A stretch of 64,000 nucleotides of DNA from Acerihabitans arboris (GCF_010131535.1 NZ_WUBS01000017.1:99352-163351); one strand, 5' to 3'; shown: positions 53,138-63,248, counted from the stretch's first letter. The notes: generated from the sequence alone by a model not told the origin. Numbers and translations are program-made.

Positions 53138-53476
53138 AGTGCACCGTTGTTGTTTGACAAAAACGCGAAAGATAAACGCAATGACCGGGCCTTCGCGCTC
53201 GAAATCACGTAGCTAAAACGCTGCTTTTTACATCAATACCCGCCATGGAGTCAACACATGGCCGCTAATTGTTCCACCCCGGGTCATTCCCGTAAGTGAA
53301 AAGCCCGCGGCGGACCGGGGCTATTAGCGTATGACAACATTTACCGATAAAGGTGCAGGGTAAGTAACATATTTGACATTTACACCCGGGGGAATGGACC
53401 GGAACCGGTAAATCAGCAATTGAATACAGGCCAGCCAATAAAAACAGGCCCGGTCAAGGGCCTGGAACGGCGGGGA
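53138..53476. other. sixA-yfcZ gap where fadJ and fadI are absent
   Basis: A 339-base region. In E. coli the roughly 3.5-kb fadI-fadJ pair occupies this place. I see no remnant reading frame of thiolase or of the FadJ multifunctional enzyme. A weaker GC hairpin at about 53301-53321 and the yfcZ terminator at 53440-53464 are the only features. The sixA promoter must lie here. Confidence 0.6.
53440..53464 (-). terminator. Rho-independent terminator after yfcZ
   Basis: Stem CAGGCCC (53445-53451) / GGGCCTG (53458-53464) with a 6-base loop, then TTTTT on the minus strand (complement of 53440-53444). It follows the yfcZ stop by about 13 bases. Confidence 0.85.
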
Positions 53477-53773
53477 TTAACGCAATCCGAGCTGGAATAT
53501 CAGGGTTTCAGCCTGGCAACTGAAGGTGAAATCGACGTTTAACTCGACGCCGCCCTTGACGGGTTCAATACGGCTGCCGATGTCGCAGGGATCGGATTCC
53601 ACCGCGCGGGCTTTTTCCGTCAGCATCGCCAACATGGATTCCGCCTCTTGCCGTTGTTCAAATACCTTGCTGTACGATGCCGTGCAGTCTTCGTTATCGA
53701 TGATGGTGCCGACATCGACACAACAGCAGGCGGCGGTTTCTTCAGCGCTGCATTTGTTAATTGAGTGAGTCAT
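53477..53773 (-). CDS. yfcZ: YfcZ/YiiS family protein
   Basis: Small conserved enterobacterial protein of unknown function, 98 residues from the ATG at 53773 (GGAG 9 bases upstream). Matches E. coli YfcZ (94 residues), including the cysteine-rich CCC(V/M)DVGTI segment near residues 15-25 and the FQLGLR C-terminus. In E. coli it stands between fadI and fadL, both missing here. Confidence 0.92.
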   Translation of the reverse strand: MTHSINKCSAEETAACCCVDVGTIIDNEDCTASYSKVFEQRQEAESMLAMLTEKARAVESDPCDIGSRIEPVKGGVELNVDFTFSCQAETLIFQLGLR

Positions 53774-53883
53774 TGCAATTTTCTCCACAGGATTTACCTG
53801 TCTGACAATAATAAGCCCTTCAAAAGTATCTACGGCTTATTATACTCCTGTACACCCAACGTTGATAGGGCCGGCTCGGCGGG

Positions 53884-54645
53884 CTACTGCGAGTCGATAT
53901 CCTTCAGGTCGCCCTGTATCGCCTGCGCGTTGGGGTTTTCCTGCGGCTTCAGCCGGCCGCCGCTGGCCAGGAAATCATGCCGCTGGAAATAGGCGGCGCG
54001 CACCATGGCGTAAGGATCGGCGGAGTTACGCAACAGGCTGTCGGAGTCCAGCAGCTGCGCGCGGGTTTCTATCCCCTCGAACACCCATTTGCCGGCGGAC
54101 ATCCACCAGGTGAGATAACTTAACGCCGGATAGAAATTGTCCACCGCCCCGCCCAGGTCCTCGCGCGGGGTAAAGCTGCCGTAGCCCGGCAGCACCACAT
54201 AAGGACCGTAGCCGACGCCATAGGTGCCGAGGGTGGTGCCGAACCGGCGCGGCTGCTCTTTGGCCAGTTTAGGATTGGCCATGGACGCCACGTCGATCAA
54301 CCCGCCCATCCCCAATAGCGTATTGAGGAAAAAACGGTTGAAATGGATCATGGCTTCATACGGCTTGCCGATGGCGAAGTAGTTGACCATGGAGGCCGGT
54401 TCTTCGAGGTTGCTTAAAAAATTACCCAGGCCGTTGCGCGCGGGCTTGGGCACATAGTCACGCCAGGCCACCGCCACCGGACGTACCAAATAGGGGTCCA
54501 GGACATTGTAGTTAAAATCGAACATCGTCCGGTTGAACCCTTCCAGATGGTCCGGACGTTCCTGTGAAGAGGGTTCGGTTTTGTTGCTGGCGCATCCCAG
54601 AATCAATACGCTGGCCAACGCCACACCTGACAGGCGGTAATTCAT
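53884..54645 (-). CDS. mlaA: Phospholipid-binding lipoprotein MlaA
   Basis: Outer-membrane lipoprotein that extracts mislocalised phospholipids from the outer leaflet for the Mla retrograde pathway. The second of two adjoining ATG codons (54645) lies 7 bases after GGAG and gives 253 residues (E. coli 251). The lipobox LILGC places the modified Cys at 18. The core FNRTMFDFNYNVLDPYLVRPVAVAWRD-type region and the C-terminal QENPNAQAIQ segment are conserved. Former name vacJ. Confidence 0.95.
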   Translation of the reverse strand: MNYRLSGVALASVLILGCASNKTEPSSQERPDHLEGFNRTMFDFNYNVLDPYLVRPVAVAWRDYVPKPARNGLGNFLSNLEEPASMVNYFAIGKPYEAMIHFNRFFLNTLLGMGGLIDVASMANPKLAKEQPRRFGTTLGTYGVGYGPYVVLPGYGSFTPREDLGGAVDNFYPALSYLTWWMSAGKWVFEGIETRAQLLDSDSLLRNSADPYAMVRAAYFQRHDFLASGGRLKPQENPNAQAIQGDLKDIDSQ

Positions 54646-54679
54646 CATTCAACTCCGTTTATTATTGTTATGCCCGCCG

Positions 54680-55897
54680 CTAGGGCATTTGTTGATCTAT
54701 GCGCACGGCAATCCGGCCGGTGCCGCTGAAATCCTGTAACGCACTGTCGCCAAACCAGTCGCCGCGCCTGGCGTCGGCGCTGCCGTCACGGGCGATCCTG
54801 ACCCGTACTTTTACCTGTTGCCGGGCGGAAAGCAAACGCTCCGGCAGCATGGCATTGCTGTCGTCCAGCGTTAACGATAACGGAAAGCGACTCAATGGCA
54901 AAGTTTTAACCGCAACCGGTACCGGATTTTTCCCGTCGGTGACCGAAATAAACAACGTTCCCTGCGCCGGCATCGGCCGGCCGGCCAATGCCGGCGCCAG
55001 GGTAACGGTCACATTGAGTTTCACCGTCTCCTGGCCGGACTGCGCCCGGGCCTGGGCAATGCCGCGCCTGATATCGTCGATGTGGGCGTCGCCCGCCGGC
55101 AGCAGGGATAATACATGCTGCCACAGATTGATTGATTGCGCATAGTCTCCTTGCTGATACAGGCCGACCGCCAGCAGGTTAAGGGCCTGGATATTGTCCG
55201 GCTGCCGCCTGACCAGCGCCTGTAACAGACGATTGCCTTCCTGGTTGTCGCCCGCGTCGGCGGACCGGGTCAGCACTTCGGCGTAATCGAGCGCGATGGC
55301 GTCATCGCCGGGCGCCAGGCGGTAAGCGCGTTCGAACGCCCGGGTGGCCATGGGCGCGTTATTCATCACCACGCCGATACGTCCGAGGATCAGCCAATCC
55401 CGGGTATTTTGCGGATGCGCCTGTAGCGAGGCGCGCAGCCCGACCGCAAAACGCGCCAGTTCCCGCGCCGACAATTGCCGGGCGCCGGGATCCATGATGC
55501 GCGCCCGCAGCGCCGGCAGATCGGCCACCGTCTGCTGCCAGCGCCACACCTGGAGCGCGCCGCCGGTCCAGGCGTAAAACGCCAGGGTCACCACCACCAG
55601 CGCGGCCGCGCCGGGTAACAGCGCCCGCGCGCCCGGCGGCGGTTTAACCGCCGCCGGCGCGATCGGGATATCGGACAGCAGGTTTTGCTGCAGTTCCTCG
55701 ATATGCAGGGACCGCTCCGCCACCACGCCCTGCGCTTCATCCTGGGCCAGTTCGTCCAGCCTGCGCTTGAAAAACGCCTGGTTCAGGCCGTCGCGGGTCA
55801 TGGCGCGCTCCAGCGGGCGATAACGCAGCGCGGGCAGCACGAATAGCGCACAGGCCAGCGCCAGCAGGGCGATAACAATCAGGACCGGGATCATCAT
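54680..55897 (-). CDS. ccmI: Cytochrome c biogenesis protein CcmI
   Basis: Apocytochrome c chaperone component of System I heme ligation. 405 residues: two N-terminal membrane helices (about 5-22 and 92-110) flanking a cytoplasmic heptad-rich loop, then a periplasmic TPR domain (about 120-290) and a C-terminal immunoglobulin-like domain. In E. coli the equivalent region is fused to CcmH; here the two are separate genes overlapping by 4 bases. Last gene of the ccm operon. Confidence 0.92.
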   Translation of the reverse strand: MMIPVLIVIALLALACALFVLPALRYRPLERAMTRDGLNQAFFKRRLDELAQDEAQGVVAERSLHIEELQQNLLSDIPIAPAAVKPPPGARALLPGAAALVVVTLAFYAWTGGALQVWRWQQTVADLPALRARIMDPGARQLSARELARFAVGLRASLQAHPQNTRDWLILGRIGVVMNNAPMATRAFERAYRLAPGDDAIALDYAEVLTRSADAGDNQEGNRLLQALVRRQPDNIQALNLLAVGLYQQGDYAQSINLWQHVLSLLPAGDAHIDDIRRGIAQARAQSGQETVKLNVTVTLAPALAGRPMPAQGTLFISVTDGKNPVPVAVKTLPLSRFPLSLTLDDSNAMLPERLLSARQQVKVRVRIARDGSADARRGDWFGDSALQDFSGTGRIAVRIDQQMP

Positions 55898-56364
55898 GGA
55901 CGTTCCCGGTCGGTATTATCCAGCAATCGCGCCAGGCGCTGTTGCTCCTCGGTAGATAACGCGCTGCGGCCGCCGCGACGGGACGCGCGCAGGACCACCG
56001 CGAGCCCGCCGATAATGACCACCGCCAGCGGCCCGAGCCACAACAAAATCGTCAGCGGATTAAGGGGCGGAACGTAGGTAACAAAGTTGCCGTAGCGCGC
56101 CACCATGTAATCGATAATCTGCTGGTTGCTGCGGCCCTGCTGCATCAGTTGATAGACCTTGGCGCGCATATCGGCGGCGATAATCGCGTTGGAGTCGGCG
56201 ATGCTGTTGTTCTGGCACTTCGGGCAGCGCAGTTGCTGGGTCAGCTCCCGGTATTGCCGCTCCTGCGCCGTATTTTTAAACTGCCAGGTATCAATCGCCG
56301 CGCCGGCGGCCAGGCTCAGGGCCAGGCCGATAAACAGCATGATGATTTTTATGCCCATCCTCAC
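55894..56364 (-). CDS. ccmH: Cytochrome c-type biogenesis protein CcmH
   Basis: Periplasmic thiol-reducing partner that holds apocytochrome for heme attachment. 156 residues with a signal/anchor helix (about 7-23), the redox motif LRCPKCQNNSIADSN near residues 45-59 and a C-terminal membrane helix (about 105-125). Overlaps ccmG and ccmI by 4 bases each. Confidence 0.94.
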   Translation of the reverse strand: MRMGIKIIMLFIGLALSLAAGAAIDTWQFKNTAQERQYRELTQQLRCPKCQNNSIADSNAIIAADMRAKVYQLMQQGRSNQQIIDYMVARYGNFVTYVPPLNPLTILLWLGPLAVVIIGGLAVVLRASRRGGRSALSTEEQQRLARLLDNTDRERP

Positions 56365-56912
56365 GCTCCCTTGGCGTATTTTTGGTACAACGGCTGTACT
56401 TCGCGCCGCCAGACGTCGGCATTGAGATCGCCCGCGTGGCGATAGCGGATAATCCCCCGGCCGTCGATCAGGAAGGTCTCCGGCGCGCCGTACACCCCCA
56501 GGTCCAGCCCGAGCATGCCGTCGCCGTCGTACAGGCTCAGCGCGTAGGGATTGCCCAGGGTATTGAGCCAGTTAACCGCTTTTAGCCTGTCGTCTTTATA
56601 ATTGAGTCCCACCACCCTCACCCCCTGGGCCGCCAGGGCGTTGAGGAACTGGTGTTCGGCCCGGCAGGTGGGACACCAGGTGGCCCAGACGTTGAGCAGC
56701 ATCGGCCGGCCGTCGCGCAATACCGAACCATCAAACGTCCTGGCCGGATCGTCGAGCGACGCCAAGCGAAAGTCCGGCACCGGCTTGCCAATCAGCGCCG
56801 ACTCCAGCAGGGTGGGATCGTCGCCATGGGCGTTACGGGACAGTTGCACGATAAACGCGGCGGCCAGCAACAGGAACAACACCAGCGGGATAAACAGCAG
56901 CTTGTTTTTCAT
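56361..56912 (-). CDS. ccmG: Thiol:disulfide interchange protein CcmG (DsbE)
   Basis: Membrane-anchored periplasmic thioredoxin-fold reductant for the CXXCH heme motif. 183 residues; N-terminal anchor at 5-23; active-site WCPTC with C80 and C83, the same numbering as E. coli DsbE; GVYGAPETFLID carries the cis-proline. Overlaps ccmF and ccmH by 4 bases. Confidence 0.96.
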   Translation of the reverse strand: MKNKLLFIPLVLFLLLAAAFIVQLSRNAHGDDPTLLESALIGKPVPDFRLASLDDPARTFDGSVLRDGRPMLLNVWATWCPTCRAEHQFLNALAAQGVRVVGLNYKDDRLKAVNWLNTLGNPYALSLYDGDGMLGLDLGVYGAPETFLIDGRGIIRYRHAGDLNADVWRREVQPLYQKYAKGA

Positions 56913-58876
56913 AGGTCCACCTGCCGGGCGGCCCGGCGGGCCTTTTTATTGGCCCGGTAACGGGGATCGGCCAGGCAGCACAGGCCCCCGGCCGCCATAA
57001 ACAGGCCGCCCAGCCAAATCCAGCGGACAAAAGGCTTGTAATAGAGCCTGACCGCCCAGGCGCCGTCATCCATCTCCTCGCCCAGCGCCGCGTATAAATC
57101 GCGGGTCAGCCCGCCGCTGATGGCCGCTTCGGTCATGACCGTGCGGCTGACGGTGTAAAAGCGCTTTTCCGCCTGGAGCGTGGCTTCCGGATGGTTATTG
57201 CGCGTCACGTCAAACACCGCCGCCGCGCCGGAGTAATTGGGGCCGCGCAGATCCTTAAGGTCGCGGAATACAAAGCGGTAGCCTTTGATATCCACGCTGT
57301 CGCCGATTTTCATGCGCATATCGCGCTCCAGGCTGTAGTTCTGGCTAAAGGTGATGCCGATAACCGTCACCGCCACGCCCAGATGACCGAGCACCATGCC
57401 CCAATGACTGCGTGTAAGGTGAGTCAGTCCCCGGACGAACCGGTGGCGGTGGGTGGCGCGCTCGTGCACCTCCATCAGCGTCAGGATAATCACCCAAAGC
57501 GCCATCATCAGCCCCACCACCGTCATGGCCTCGATCTCATCGCCCATCAGCCGGGGCAGCAGGATGGAGAGCAGCAATATGGCCGCCATGGCCACCGCCA
57601 GGCGTTTGATCAGTTTTTTCGCCTCGTCGCGGCGCCAGCGGATCAGCGGCCCGATGCCCAGCAGCAGGGCAAACGGCGCCATCAGCCAGGTAAACATGCT
57701 GTTGAAAAAAGGCTCGCCGATGGAAATACTGCCCATGCCCAATTGTTTATGGATCAGCGGCAGCAGCGTGCCGAGCAACACCACCAGCATCGCCGCCATC
57801 AGCAGGACGTTATTGCCCAACAGGAACGTCTCGCGGGAAAACACCTCGTGCCGCGCGCGGCTGCTCACCTTGCCGCCTTTGAACGCATACAGCAGCAGCG
57901 ATCCGCCGATCACCAGCACCAGGAACGCCAGGATAAACATGCCGCGCGCCGGATCCGAGGCGAAGGAATGCACCGAGACCAACACCCCCGAGCGCACCAG
58001 GAACGTGCCCAGCAGGCAAAGGGAAAAGGCGGCGATAGCCAGCAGCACCGTCCAGGATTTAAAGGTGCCGCGTTTTTCAGTGACCGCCAGCGAGTGCAGC
58101 AGCGCCGTGCCGGCAAGCCAGGGCATGAAGGAGGCATTTTCCACCGGATCCCAAAACCACCAGCCGCCCCAGCCCAGCTCGTAATAGGCCCAGGCGGACC
58201 CGAGCACGATGCCGATGGTCAGGAAGATCCAGGCGGCCTGGGTCCAGGGGCGCGACCAGCGCGCCCAGGCGGTATCGAGCCGGCCCGCGATAAGCGAAGC
58301 GATGGCGAACGAAAACGCCACCGAGAAACCCACGTAGCCCATATACAGCAGCGGCGGATGGAAAATCAGGCCGATATCCTGCAATACCGGGTTTAAATCA
58401 TGCCCGTCGATGGGGATATCCGGCAGGGTGCGGCTAAACGGGTTGGAGGTGAGCAGGATAAACGCCAGGAAACCGACGCTTACCATGCCCATCACCGACA
58501 ATACCCGGGCCACGGCCTCGTCCGGCATGCCGCGGCTGAACAACGCTACCGCCAGCGTCCAGCCGCTGAGCAACAGCACCCATAGCAGCAGCGATCCCTC
58601 ATGGGCTCCCCAGGTGGCCGCCACGCGGTAATACACCGGCAGCGCGGTATTGGAATTATTGACCACATAGGCCACGGAAAAATCGTTGATCACAAATGCG
58701 TACACCAGGCAGGCAAACGCTCCGGCGATGGACAAAAATACGCCGTAGGACAATGGCCGGGCCACCGCCATCAGCCTGGCATCCTGACGCGCCGCGCCCC
58801 ACAGGGGGTATACCGTCAGCAACAGCGCCAGGCCGATGCCCAGGCATAACAGGAAATTGCCGAATTCCGGGATCAT
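56909..58876 (-). CDS. ccmF: Heme lyase subunit CcmF
   Basis: Large polytopic membrane protein that attaches heme to apocytochrome c. 655 residues (E. coli 647), with about 14 hydrophobic segments. The tryptophan-rich WWD motif [19 protein letters not shown] (near 230-250) and periplasmic histidines are conserved. Between ccmE and ccmG, each with a 4-base overlap. Confidence 0.96.
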   Translation of the reverse strand: MIPEFGNFLLCLGIGLALLLTVYPLWGAARQDARLMAVARPLSYGVFLSIAGAFACLVYAFVINDFSVAYVVNNSNTALPVYYRVAATWGAHEGSLLLWVLLLSGWTLAVALFSRGMPDEAVARVLSVMGMVSVGFLAFILLTSNPFSRTLPDIPIDGHDLNPVLQDIGLIFHPPLLYMGYVGFSVAFSFAIASLIAGRLDTAWARWSRPWTQAAWIFLTIGIVLGSAWAYYELGWGGWWFWDPVENASFMPWLAGTALLHSLAVTEKRGTFKSWTVLLAIAAFSLCLLGTFLVRSGVLVSVHSFASDPARGMFILAFLVLVIGGSLLLYAFKGGKVSSRARHEVFSRETFLLGNNVLLMAAMLVVLLGTLLPLIHKQLGMGSISIGEPFFNSMFTWLMAPFALLLGIGPLIRWRRDEAKKLIKRLAVAMAAILLLSILLPRLMGDEIEAMTVVGLMMALWVIILTLMEVHERATHRHRFVRGLTHLTRSHWGMVLGHLGVAVTVIGITFSQNYSLERDMRMKIGDSVDIKGYRFVFRDLKDLRGPNYSGAAAVFDVTRNNHPEATLQAEKRFYTVSRTVMTEAAISGGLTRDLYAALGEEMDDGAWAVRLYYKPFVRWIWLGGLFMAAGGLCCLADPRYRANKKARRAARQVDL

Positions 58877-59469
58877 GGCTGCCCCTGTGACGGCATGGCC
58901 TGGGCTATGCCCTGCGCTATCCCCGGGTCCCGCATCTCGCCCTGCGCTTTGCGCTGCGATGGGTCTGGCGATGGGTTGTACGCTTGGCCTGGCATTGCGC
59001 CCCCGGCCATGGCCTGCCCGGTAGGCTTATGGTTGGTTTTCATGGCGTCCGTCACTTCCGGCGGGGTATAGTTTTCATCATGTTTGGCCAGTACTTCCCG
59101 CGCCTCGACCCGATTGCCGGCGGCCAACACCCCCTGCGCCACCACCCCCTGCCCTTCGCGGAACAGATCCGGCAAGATGCCGTCGTAGCTGACCGGCACG
59201 GAGCCGACCGCATCGTAGATCCTGAAGGTGACCTTCAGGGTATGCGGGTCACGCTTTACCGATCCCGGCATCACCATGCCGCCGATGCGCAGGCGCTGGC
59301 CGATATGCGGCAACGCCCGGCTCTCGCCCTTGCCCTCGAGGATTTCGCGGGGCGTATAGAACAGATCGATATTAGCGCTGAGCGCGTAAAGCACCAGCGT
59401 CACGATAAGCCCCGCGCCCGTCAGCATCAGGATCGCCAGGTATAAACGGCTTTTGCGGCGCGGCGTCAC
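58873..59469 (-). CDS. ccmE: Heme chaperone CcmE
   Basis: Periplasmic heme shuttle. Membrane anchor at about 8-30, OB-fold to about 140, with the covalent heme ligand H130 and Y134 in [13 protein letters not shown], the same numbers as E. coli. At 198 residues it is about 40 longer than E. coli; the extra tail (about 155-198) is a Met/Gly/Gln/Pro-rich low-complexity stretch. The heme-binding core is normal. Confidence 0.95.
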   Translation of the reverse strand: MTPRRKSRLYLAILMLTGAGLIVTLVLYALSANIDLFYTPREILEGKGESRALPHIGQRLRIGGMVMPGSVKRDPHTLKVTFRIYDAVGSVPVSYDGILPDLFREGQGVVAQGVLAAGNRVEAREVLAKHDENYTPPEVTDAMKTNHKPTGQAMAGGAMPGQAYNPSPDPSQRKAQGEMRDPGIAQGIAQAMPSQGQP

Positions 59470-59738
59470 TTGGCGTCCTCCCGCGCTATATTACCGGGCA
59501 TGTCGCCATGTCCGCCGTTTGGCCCGGCGACGGGCCGGGTTGCCGCCCCGCCCCGGCCCATCCGCCGGGCGCGCGCCTGCTGCCGGCGGATACCGGCCAG
59601 CAGCAGGCGGCGTTGCCAAAGGGTATGGACGATCAGGCCCGCCAGCGACAACAGGGTAACGGCGACGGCCAGCCAGACGTAAAAAGCGTAGCCGCCCATG
59701 GCGAAAAACGCCGTCCAGGAAACAAATGCCGGGCTCAC
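59466..59738 (-). CDS. ccmD: Heme exporter protein CcmD
   Basis: Small membrane protein that helps release holo-CcmE from CcmABC. 90 residues (E. coli 69) with one helix at about 18-42 after the [14 protein letters not shown] motif and a basic, Gly-rich C-terminal tail. Overlaps ccmC and ccmE by 4 bases. Confidence 0.93.
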   Translation of the reverse strand: MSPAFVSWTAFFAMGGYAFYVWLAVAVTLLSLAGLIVHTLWQRRLLLAGIRRQQARARRMGRGGAATRPVAGPNGGHGDMPGNIAREDAK

Positions 59739-60472
59739 GATCGCCGCTCCTTATTGGCCAGCGCCACCGCCCAGGGACGCTGGCGCTCCTGTTGCAGTAT
59801 CAGGTTGCGCAGACGCATCAGCGTCAGGGTGACAAAAAACAGAAGATACCCCAGGATCGCCCAGCGCAGCGGAGTGCGCATGCTCGGATCGATGCTCTGC
59901 TGCATGTTGGTCGAGCCTTGATGCAGGGTATTCCACCACTGCACGGAATAATGAATGATGGGGAGGTTGACCACCCCCACCAAGATCAGGATGCCGGCGG
60001 CGCGCCCGGCCAGGCGGCGATCCTCAAAGGCGTTGTACAGCGCCATGACGCCAAGGTAAAAAAACAGCAGCACCAGCTCCGAGGTCAGCCTGGCGTCCCA
60101 GACCCACCAGGTGCCCCACATCGGCTTGCCCCAGGCGGAGCCGGTGACCAGCGCGATAAAGGTAAACACCGCGCCCACCGGCGCCATGGCCGCCGCCGCC
60201 AGATCGGCCATCCTCATCTGCCAGACCAGGCCGGTAAACGCGGCAACGGCCATCGCGGCGTAGATGCCCATGGACCACATGGCGGCGGGCACATGCAGAT
60301 ACAGCATGCGAACGCTATCGCCCTGCTGATAATCCGGCGGGGCAAAACCAAACCCCCAGCCCCAGCCCAGCAGCAGCGCCGCGCACGCGGCCAGCGCCAG
60401 CCAGCGAATCAGGCGTCCGCAGAGCCGGTACAACCGCTCCGGTTTCGCCCATTGATGCAGCAATTTCCACAT
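59735..60472 (-). CDS. ccmC: Heme ABC transporter permease CcmC
   Basis: Membrane protein that loads heme onto CcmE. 245 residues as in E. coli, six hydrophobic helices. WGTWWVWDARLTSELVLLF is the WWD heme-binding motif (about 114-132), with conserved flanking histidines. The gap to ccmB is 63 bases, the only real gap inside the operon. Confidence 0.96.
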   Translation of the reverse strand: MWKLLHQWAKPERLYRLCGRLIRWLALAACAALLLGWGWGFGFAPPDYQQGDSVRMLYLHVPAAMWSMGIYAAMAVAAFTGLVWQMRMADLAAAAMAPVGAVFTFIALVTGSAWGKPMWGTWWVWDARLTSELVLLFFYLGVMALYNAFEDRRLAGRAAGILILVGVVNLPIIHYSVQWWNTLHQGSTNMQQSIDPSMRTPLRWAILGYLLFFVTLTLMRLRNLILQQERQRPWAVALANKERRS

Positions 60473-60535
60473 TATCTTCTTTGCTCACAGTAAAAAAACA
60501 CACGGGACCGGCCGCTCTTTTCGGCAGCTGACAGG

Positions 60536-61195
60536 TTATTGCAAACTCACGCGCAGCGCGGCGGCGGTCGCAAAAGGGGCCAGCATGGCGCTTCCCGCCA
60601 GCAGGGCGCCGAGGATCGCCAGGTATCCATCAAAAGGTAGCCCCTGCGCGGCGTTATCCAGTGCGGCGCTGGCGAATATCAGTACCGGTATAAACAGCGG
60701 CAGCAGCAATAAGCTTAGCAATACCCCGCCTTTGCGTAATCCCAGCGTCAGGCCCACGCCGATAGCGCCAATCAGGCTCAGGGTGGGCGTGCCCAATAAC
60801 AACGACAGCGCCATCGCCCGCCAGGTATGGCTGTCCAGCGACAGGAACAGCGCCGCCAGCGGCGACACCAGCAGCAGCGGCAGTCCGGTCACCAGCCAGT
60901 GGGCGCACACCTTACCCAGCACCACTACCGGCAATGGCAGCGGCGACAACAATAACTGCTCAAGCGAGCCGTCATGGAAATCATCGCGGAACAACCGTTC
61001 CAGTGACAGCAGACACGCCAGCAGGGCCGCCACCCAGATAATCCCCGGCGCGATACGGCGCAACAGCTGCGGTTCCGGCCCTATCCCCAATGGAAACAAG
61101 GTGATCACGATGAGGAAAAACCACAGCGGGTTGACAATATCCGCGCGGTTGCGCAACGCCAGCCGCAGCTCGCGGCGTACAATCAGACAGAACAT
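60536..61195 (-). CDS. ccmB: Heme exporter permease CcmB
   Basis: Membrane subunit of the CcmAB ABC transporter that drives release of heme-loaded CcmE. 219 residues (E. coli 220), six hydrophobic helices; [20 protein letters not shown] (about 70-89) is the cytoplasmic coupling loop. Its start overlaps the ccmA end by 13 bases. Confidence 0.95.
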   Translation of the reverse strand: MFCLIVRRELRLALRNRADIVNPLWFFLIVITLFPLGIGPEPQLLRRIAPGIIWVAALLACLLSLERLFRDDFHDGSLEQLLLSPLPLPVVVLGKVCAHWLVTGLPLLLVSPLAALFLSLDSHTWRAMALSLLLGTPTLSLIGAIGVGLTLGLRKGGVLLSLLLLPLFIPVLIFASAALDNAAQGLPFDGYLAILGALLAGSAMLAPFATAAALRVSLQ

Positions 61196-61830
61196 GGCAC
61201 CGCCTCCGCCGGTCGATCCGCCAGCGCCATTTTACGTATCCGGGCGTTGGAGGCGGGCAGTGCCTGATGAGTGGTGAGCAGCACAATGCCCCGCGCGTCG
61301 ACGTGCGCGGCGAATAACGACATCAGCTGGGCGACGCCCTGCCGGTCGATGGCGGTAAGGGGCTCGTCCAGTATCCACAGCGGCGCCGGGCTAAGCCACA
61401 GACGGGCCAGGGCGATACGCCGCTGCTGACCGGCGGACAAACCTGACGCGGGCAGCTCTTCGTACCCCGCCAGCCCCACCCGTTCCAACGCCCGCCACAG
61501 GGCCGCCTCATCACGTTTGCCGCCGCCCATGGCCTGGAAAAACGCCAGGTTCTCCAGCGGCGTCAGGGACGATGCGATCCCGGCCTGATGGCCGATATAG
61601 AGCAGTTCCCGATGATATAAACCGCGCTCGCGGCGAATCGACCGCTGCCGCCAGCTGACATGCCCCGCATCCGGCTGGGCCAGCCCGGCCAGGATGCGCA
61701 GCAGCGACGTTTTGCCGGCGCCGTTGGCGCCTTCGACCTGGACCATTTCACCGGCGGCAACGCGGAAGCTCAATCCGGAAAACAATACGCGGTCATCACG
61801 GATACACGACAGGTTATTCGCTTCCAGCAT
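61183..61830 (-). CDS. ccmA: Heme exporter ATP-binding protein CcmA
   Basis: ATPase of CcmAB, first gene of the cytochrome c maturation operon. 215 residues (E. coli 207). Walker [10 protein letters not shown] at about 34-42, ABC signature LSAGQQRR, Walker [13 protein letters not shown] and the switch His are present. Located next to yfdC here, unlike E. coli where ccm follows nap. Confidence 0.95.
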   Translation of the reverse strand: MLEANNLSCIRDDRVLFSGLSFRVAAGEMVQVEGANGAGKTSLLRILAGLAQPDAGHVSWRQRSIRRERGLYHRELLYIGHQAGIASSLTPLENLAFFQAMGGGKRDEAALWRALERVGLAGYEELPASGLSAGQQRRIALARLWLSPAPLWILDEPLTAIDRQGVAQLMSLFAAHVDARGIVLLTTHQALPASNARIRKMALADRPAEAVPCSV

Positions 61831-62131
61831 CAGGAACCCAACTCGTTATTAATTGAATGGCGATCATAGCATAGGCGACTATCGCGGCGCAGTTCACCGC
61901 CATTGCATTCTTTTTCGGCCAGGAAAGGGTTGTATTAGATCAATAAAAGGCAACGAATACCAGCAAAGTTAAAATTTTGTTACGTATTGCCCGCCATAGT
62001 GACAATTAAAACGGCAATCCGCCGTACAGCGTCGCGCCAGCGCGTTTTTTTAGCGCGGCCGCAACACAAAGCCGCTACGCTTACTGTATACAAGTTAATG
62101 AATAAATAACTCAATTCATAAGGAAGACGGG
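61831..62131. promoter_or_regulatory. Divergent ccmA-yfdC promoter region with FNR-like site
   Basis: A 301-base gap with no gene. TTGTATTAGATCAA (61930-61943) resembles the FNR box TTGAT-N4-ATCAA: the right half is perfect, the left half matches three of five. It is centred about 107 bases from the ccmA start, so a start site near 61895 would put it at about -41.5, the activating position. E. coli ccm is FNR-induced. yfdC has a good ribosome site AAGGAAG; no clear plus-strand promoter was found. Confidence 0.4.
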
Positions 62132-63079
62132 ATGAACGACACCGATAAACAAGATAAGCCCGGCGTCGCCGTGGAAAGCGAGGAGCATGACGCCGATACC
62201 GATATCGAGGTTAAGGAGCAGAACCTGCCTTCGCGCGCCGCCGCCATCCATGAGCTGATCCGCGAGGACGGCGAAAAGGAGCTGGAGCGCGACGCCCAGG
62301 CGCTGTTATGGTCGGCGGTGGCCGCCGGCCTGTCGATGGGCGCGTCGTTAATGGCCAAGGGGATTTTGCACGCCAGACTTCCCGATGGCGCGGCCGGTTT
62401 CCTGATTGAAAACCTGGGTTATACCTTCGGTTTTATTATCGTGATTATGTCGCGCCAGCAGTTGTTCACCGAGAATACCCTCACCGCGGTATTGCCGATT
62501 ATGCAAAAACCCACCGGCCACAATATCCTGATCCTGCTGCGGCTGTGGGGCGTGGTGCTGGCGGGCAATTTGATCGGCACCGCGGTGGCGGCGTTCGCCT
62601 TCCTCCATATGCCGATTTTTAATGCCCCCACCCGCGAGGCGTTTGTCGCCCTGTCGCAGGGGATCATGGCCAATCCCCCGGCCGATATGTTTGCCAACGG
62701 CATTATCGCCGGCTGGATCATCGCGTCCATGGTCTGGATGATGCCATCGGCCGGCAACGCCAAAATACTGGTGATTATCCTGATGACCTATCTGGTCGGC
62801 ATCGGCGATCTGACCCATATCGTCGTAGGGTCGGTGGAAGTGTTCTATCTGGTGTTCAACGGCGATATTCCGTGGTATCAATTTTTCTATCCGTTCGCCC
62901 TGCCCACCCTGGCCGGCAATATCGTCGGCGGCACCTTTATCTTTGCCTTGCTCAGCCATGCGCAAATCCGCAACGACCTCAGCCGCCAGCGCAAGAAGCA
63001 GTTAAAAAAGGGCCATGCGCCGGACGGGCAACCGGTTGATAAAAAACCCAAGGTCGATACCGAAACGCTGGAAGAGTAG
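62132..63079 (+). CDS. yfdC: Formate/nitrite-transporter family protein YfdC
   Basis: Inner-membrane protein of the FNT superfamily, 315 residues (E. coli 310). A charged N-terminal cytoplasmic region with heptad pattern (about 1-55) is followed by six hydrophobic helices (about 60-280) and a Lys-rich tail. The transported ion is unknown; E. coli YfdC has been linked to surfactant stress. Next to argW as in E. coli. Confidence 0.93.
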   Translation: MNDTDKQDKPGVAVESEEHDADTDIEVKEQNLPSRAAAIHELIREDGEKELERDAQALLWSAVAAGLSMGASLMAKGILHARLPDGAAGFLIENLGYTFGFIIVIMSRQQLFTENTLTAVLPIMQKPTGHNILILLRLWGVVLAGNLIGTAVAAFAFLHMPIFNAPTREAFVALSQGIMANPPADMFANGIIAGWIIASMVWMMPSAGNAKILVIILMTYLVGIGDLTHIVVGSVEVFYLVFNGDIPWYQFFYPFALPTLAGNIVGGTFIFALLSHAQIRNDLSRQRKKQLKKGHAPDGQPVDKKPKVDTETLEE

Positions 63080-63204
63080 CCCGGCGGGGTTGCCGGCCGG
63101 CATCAACGGCATCAGGACAACGCGCCGGCAACGCCCTGCGCGCGGTTAAAACGATCTTTTTTGCCCGCCGTTGTCGATGGAATGAGCAAACGAACCGTTA
63201 CGTG

Positions 63205-63233
63205 CTTATTTTCGCTGCATAATCGGGTATAAT
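63205..63233 (+). promoter_or_regulatory. Probable argW promoter
   Basis: A perfect TATAAT at 63228-63233 lies 15 bases before the tRNA gene, followed by a GC-rich discriminator typical of stable RNA promoters. The -35 position (about 63205-63210, CTTATT) is weak. Confidence 0.6.
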
Positions 63234-63248
63234 CACCGCCGCTATCGG

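Noticed and set aside
57191..58396. 401-codon frame opposite ccmF
   Set aside because: His/Arg/Gln-rich antisense shadow caused by codon bias in ccmF.
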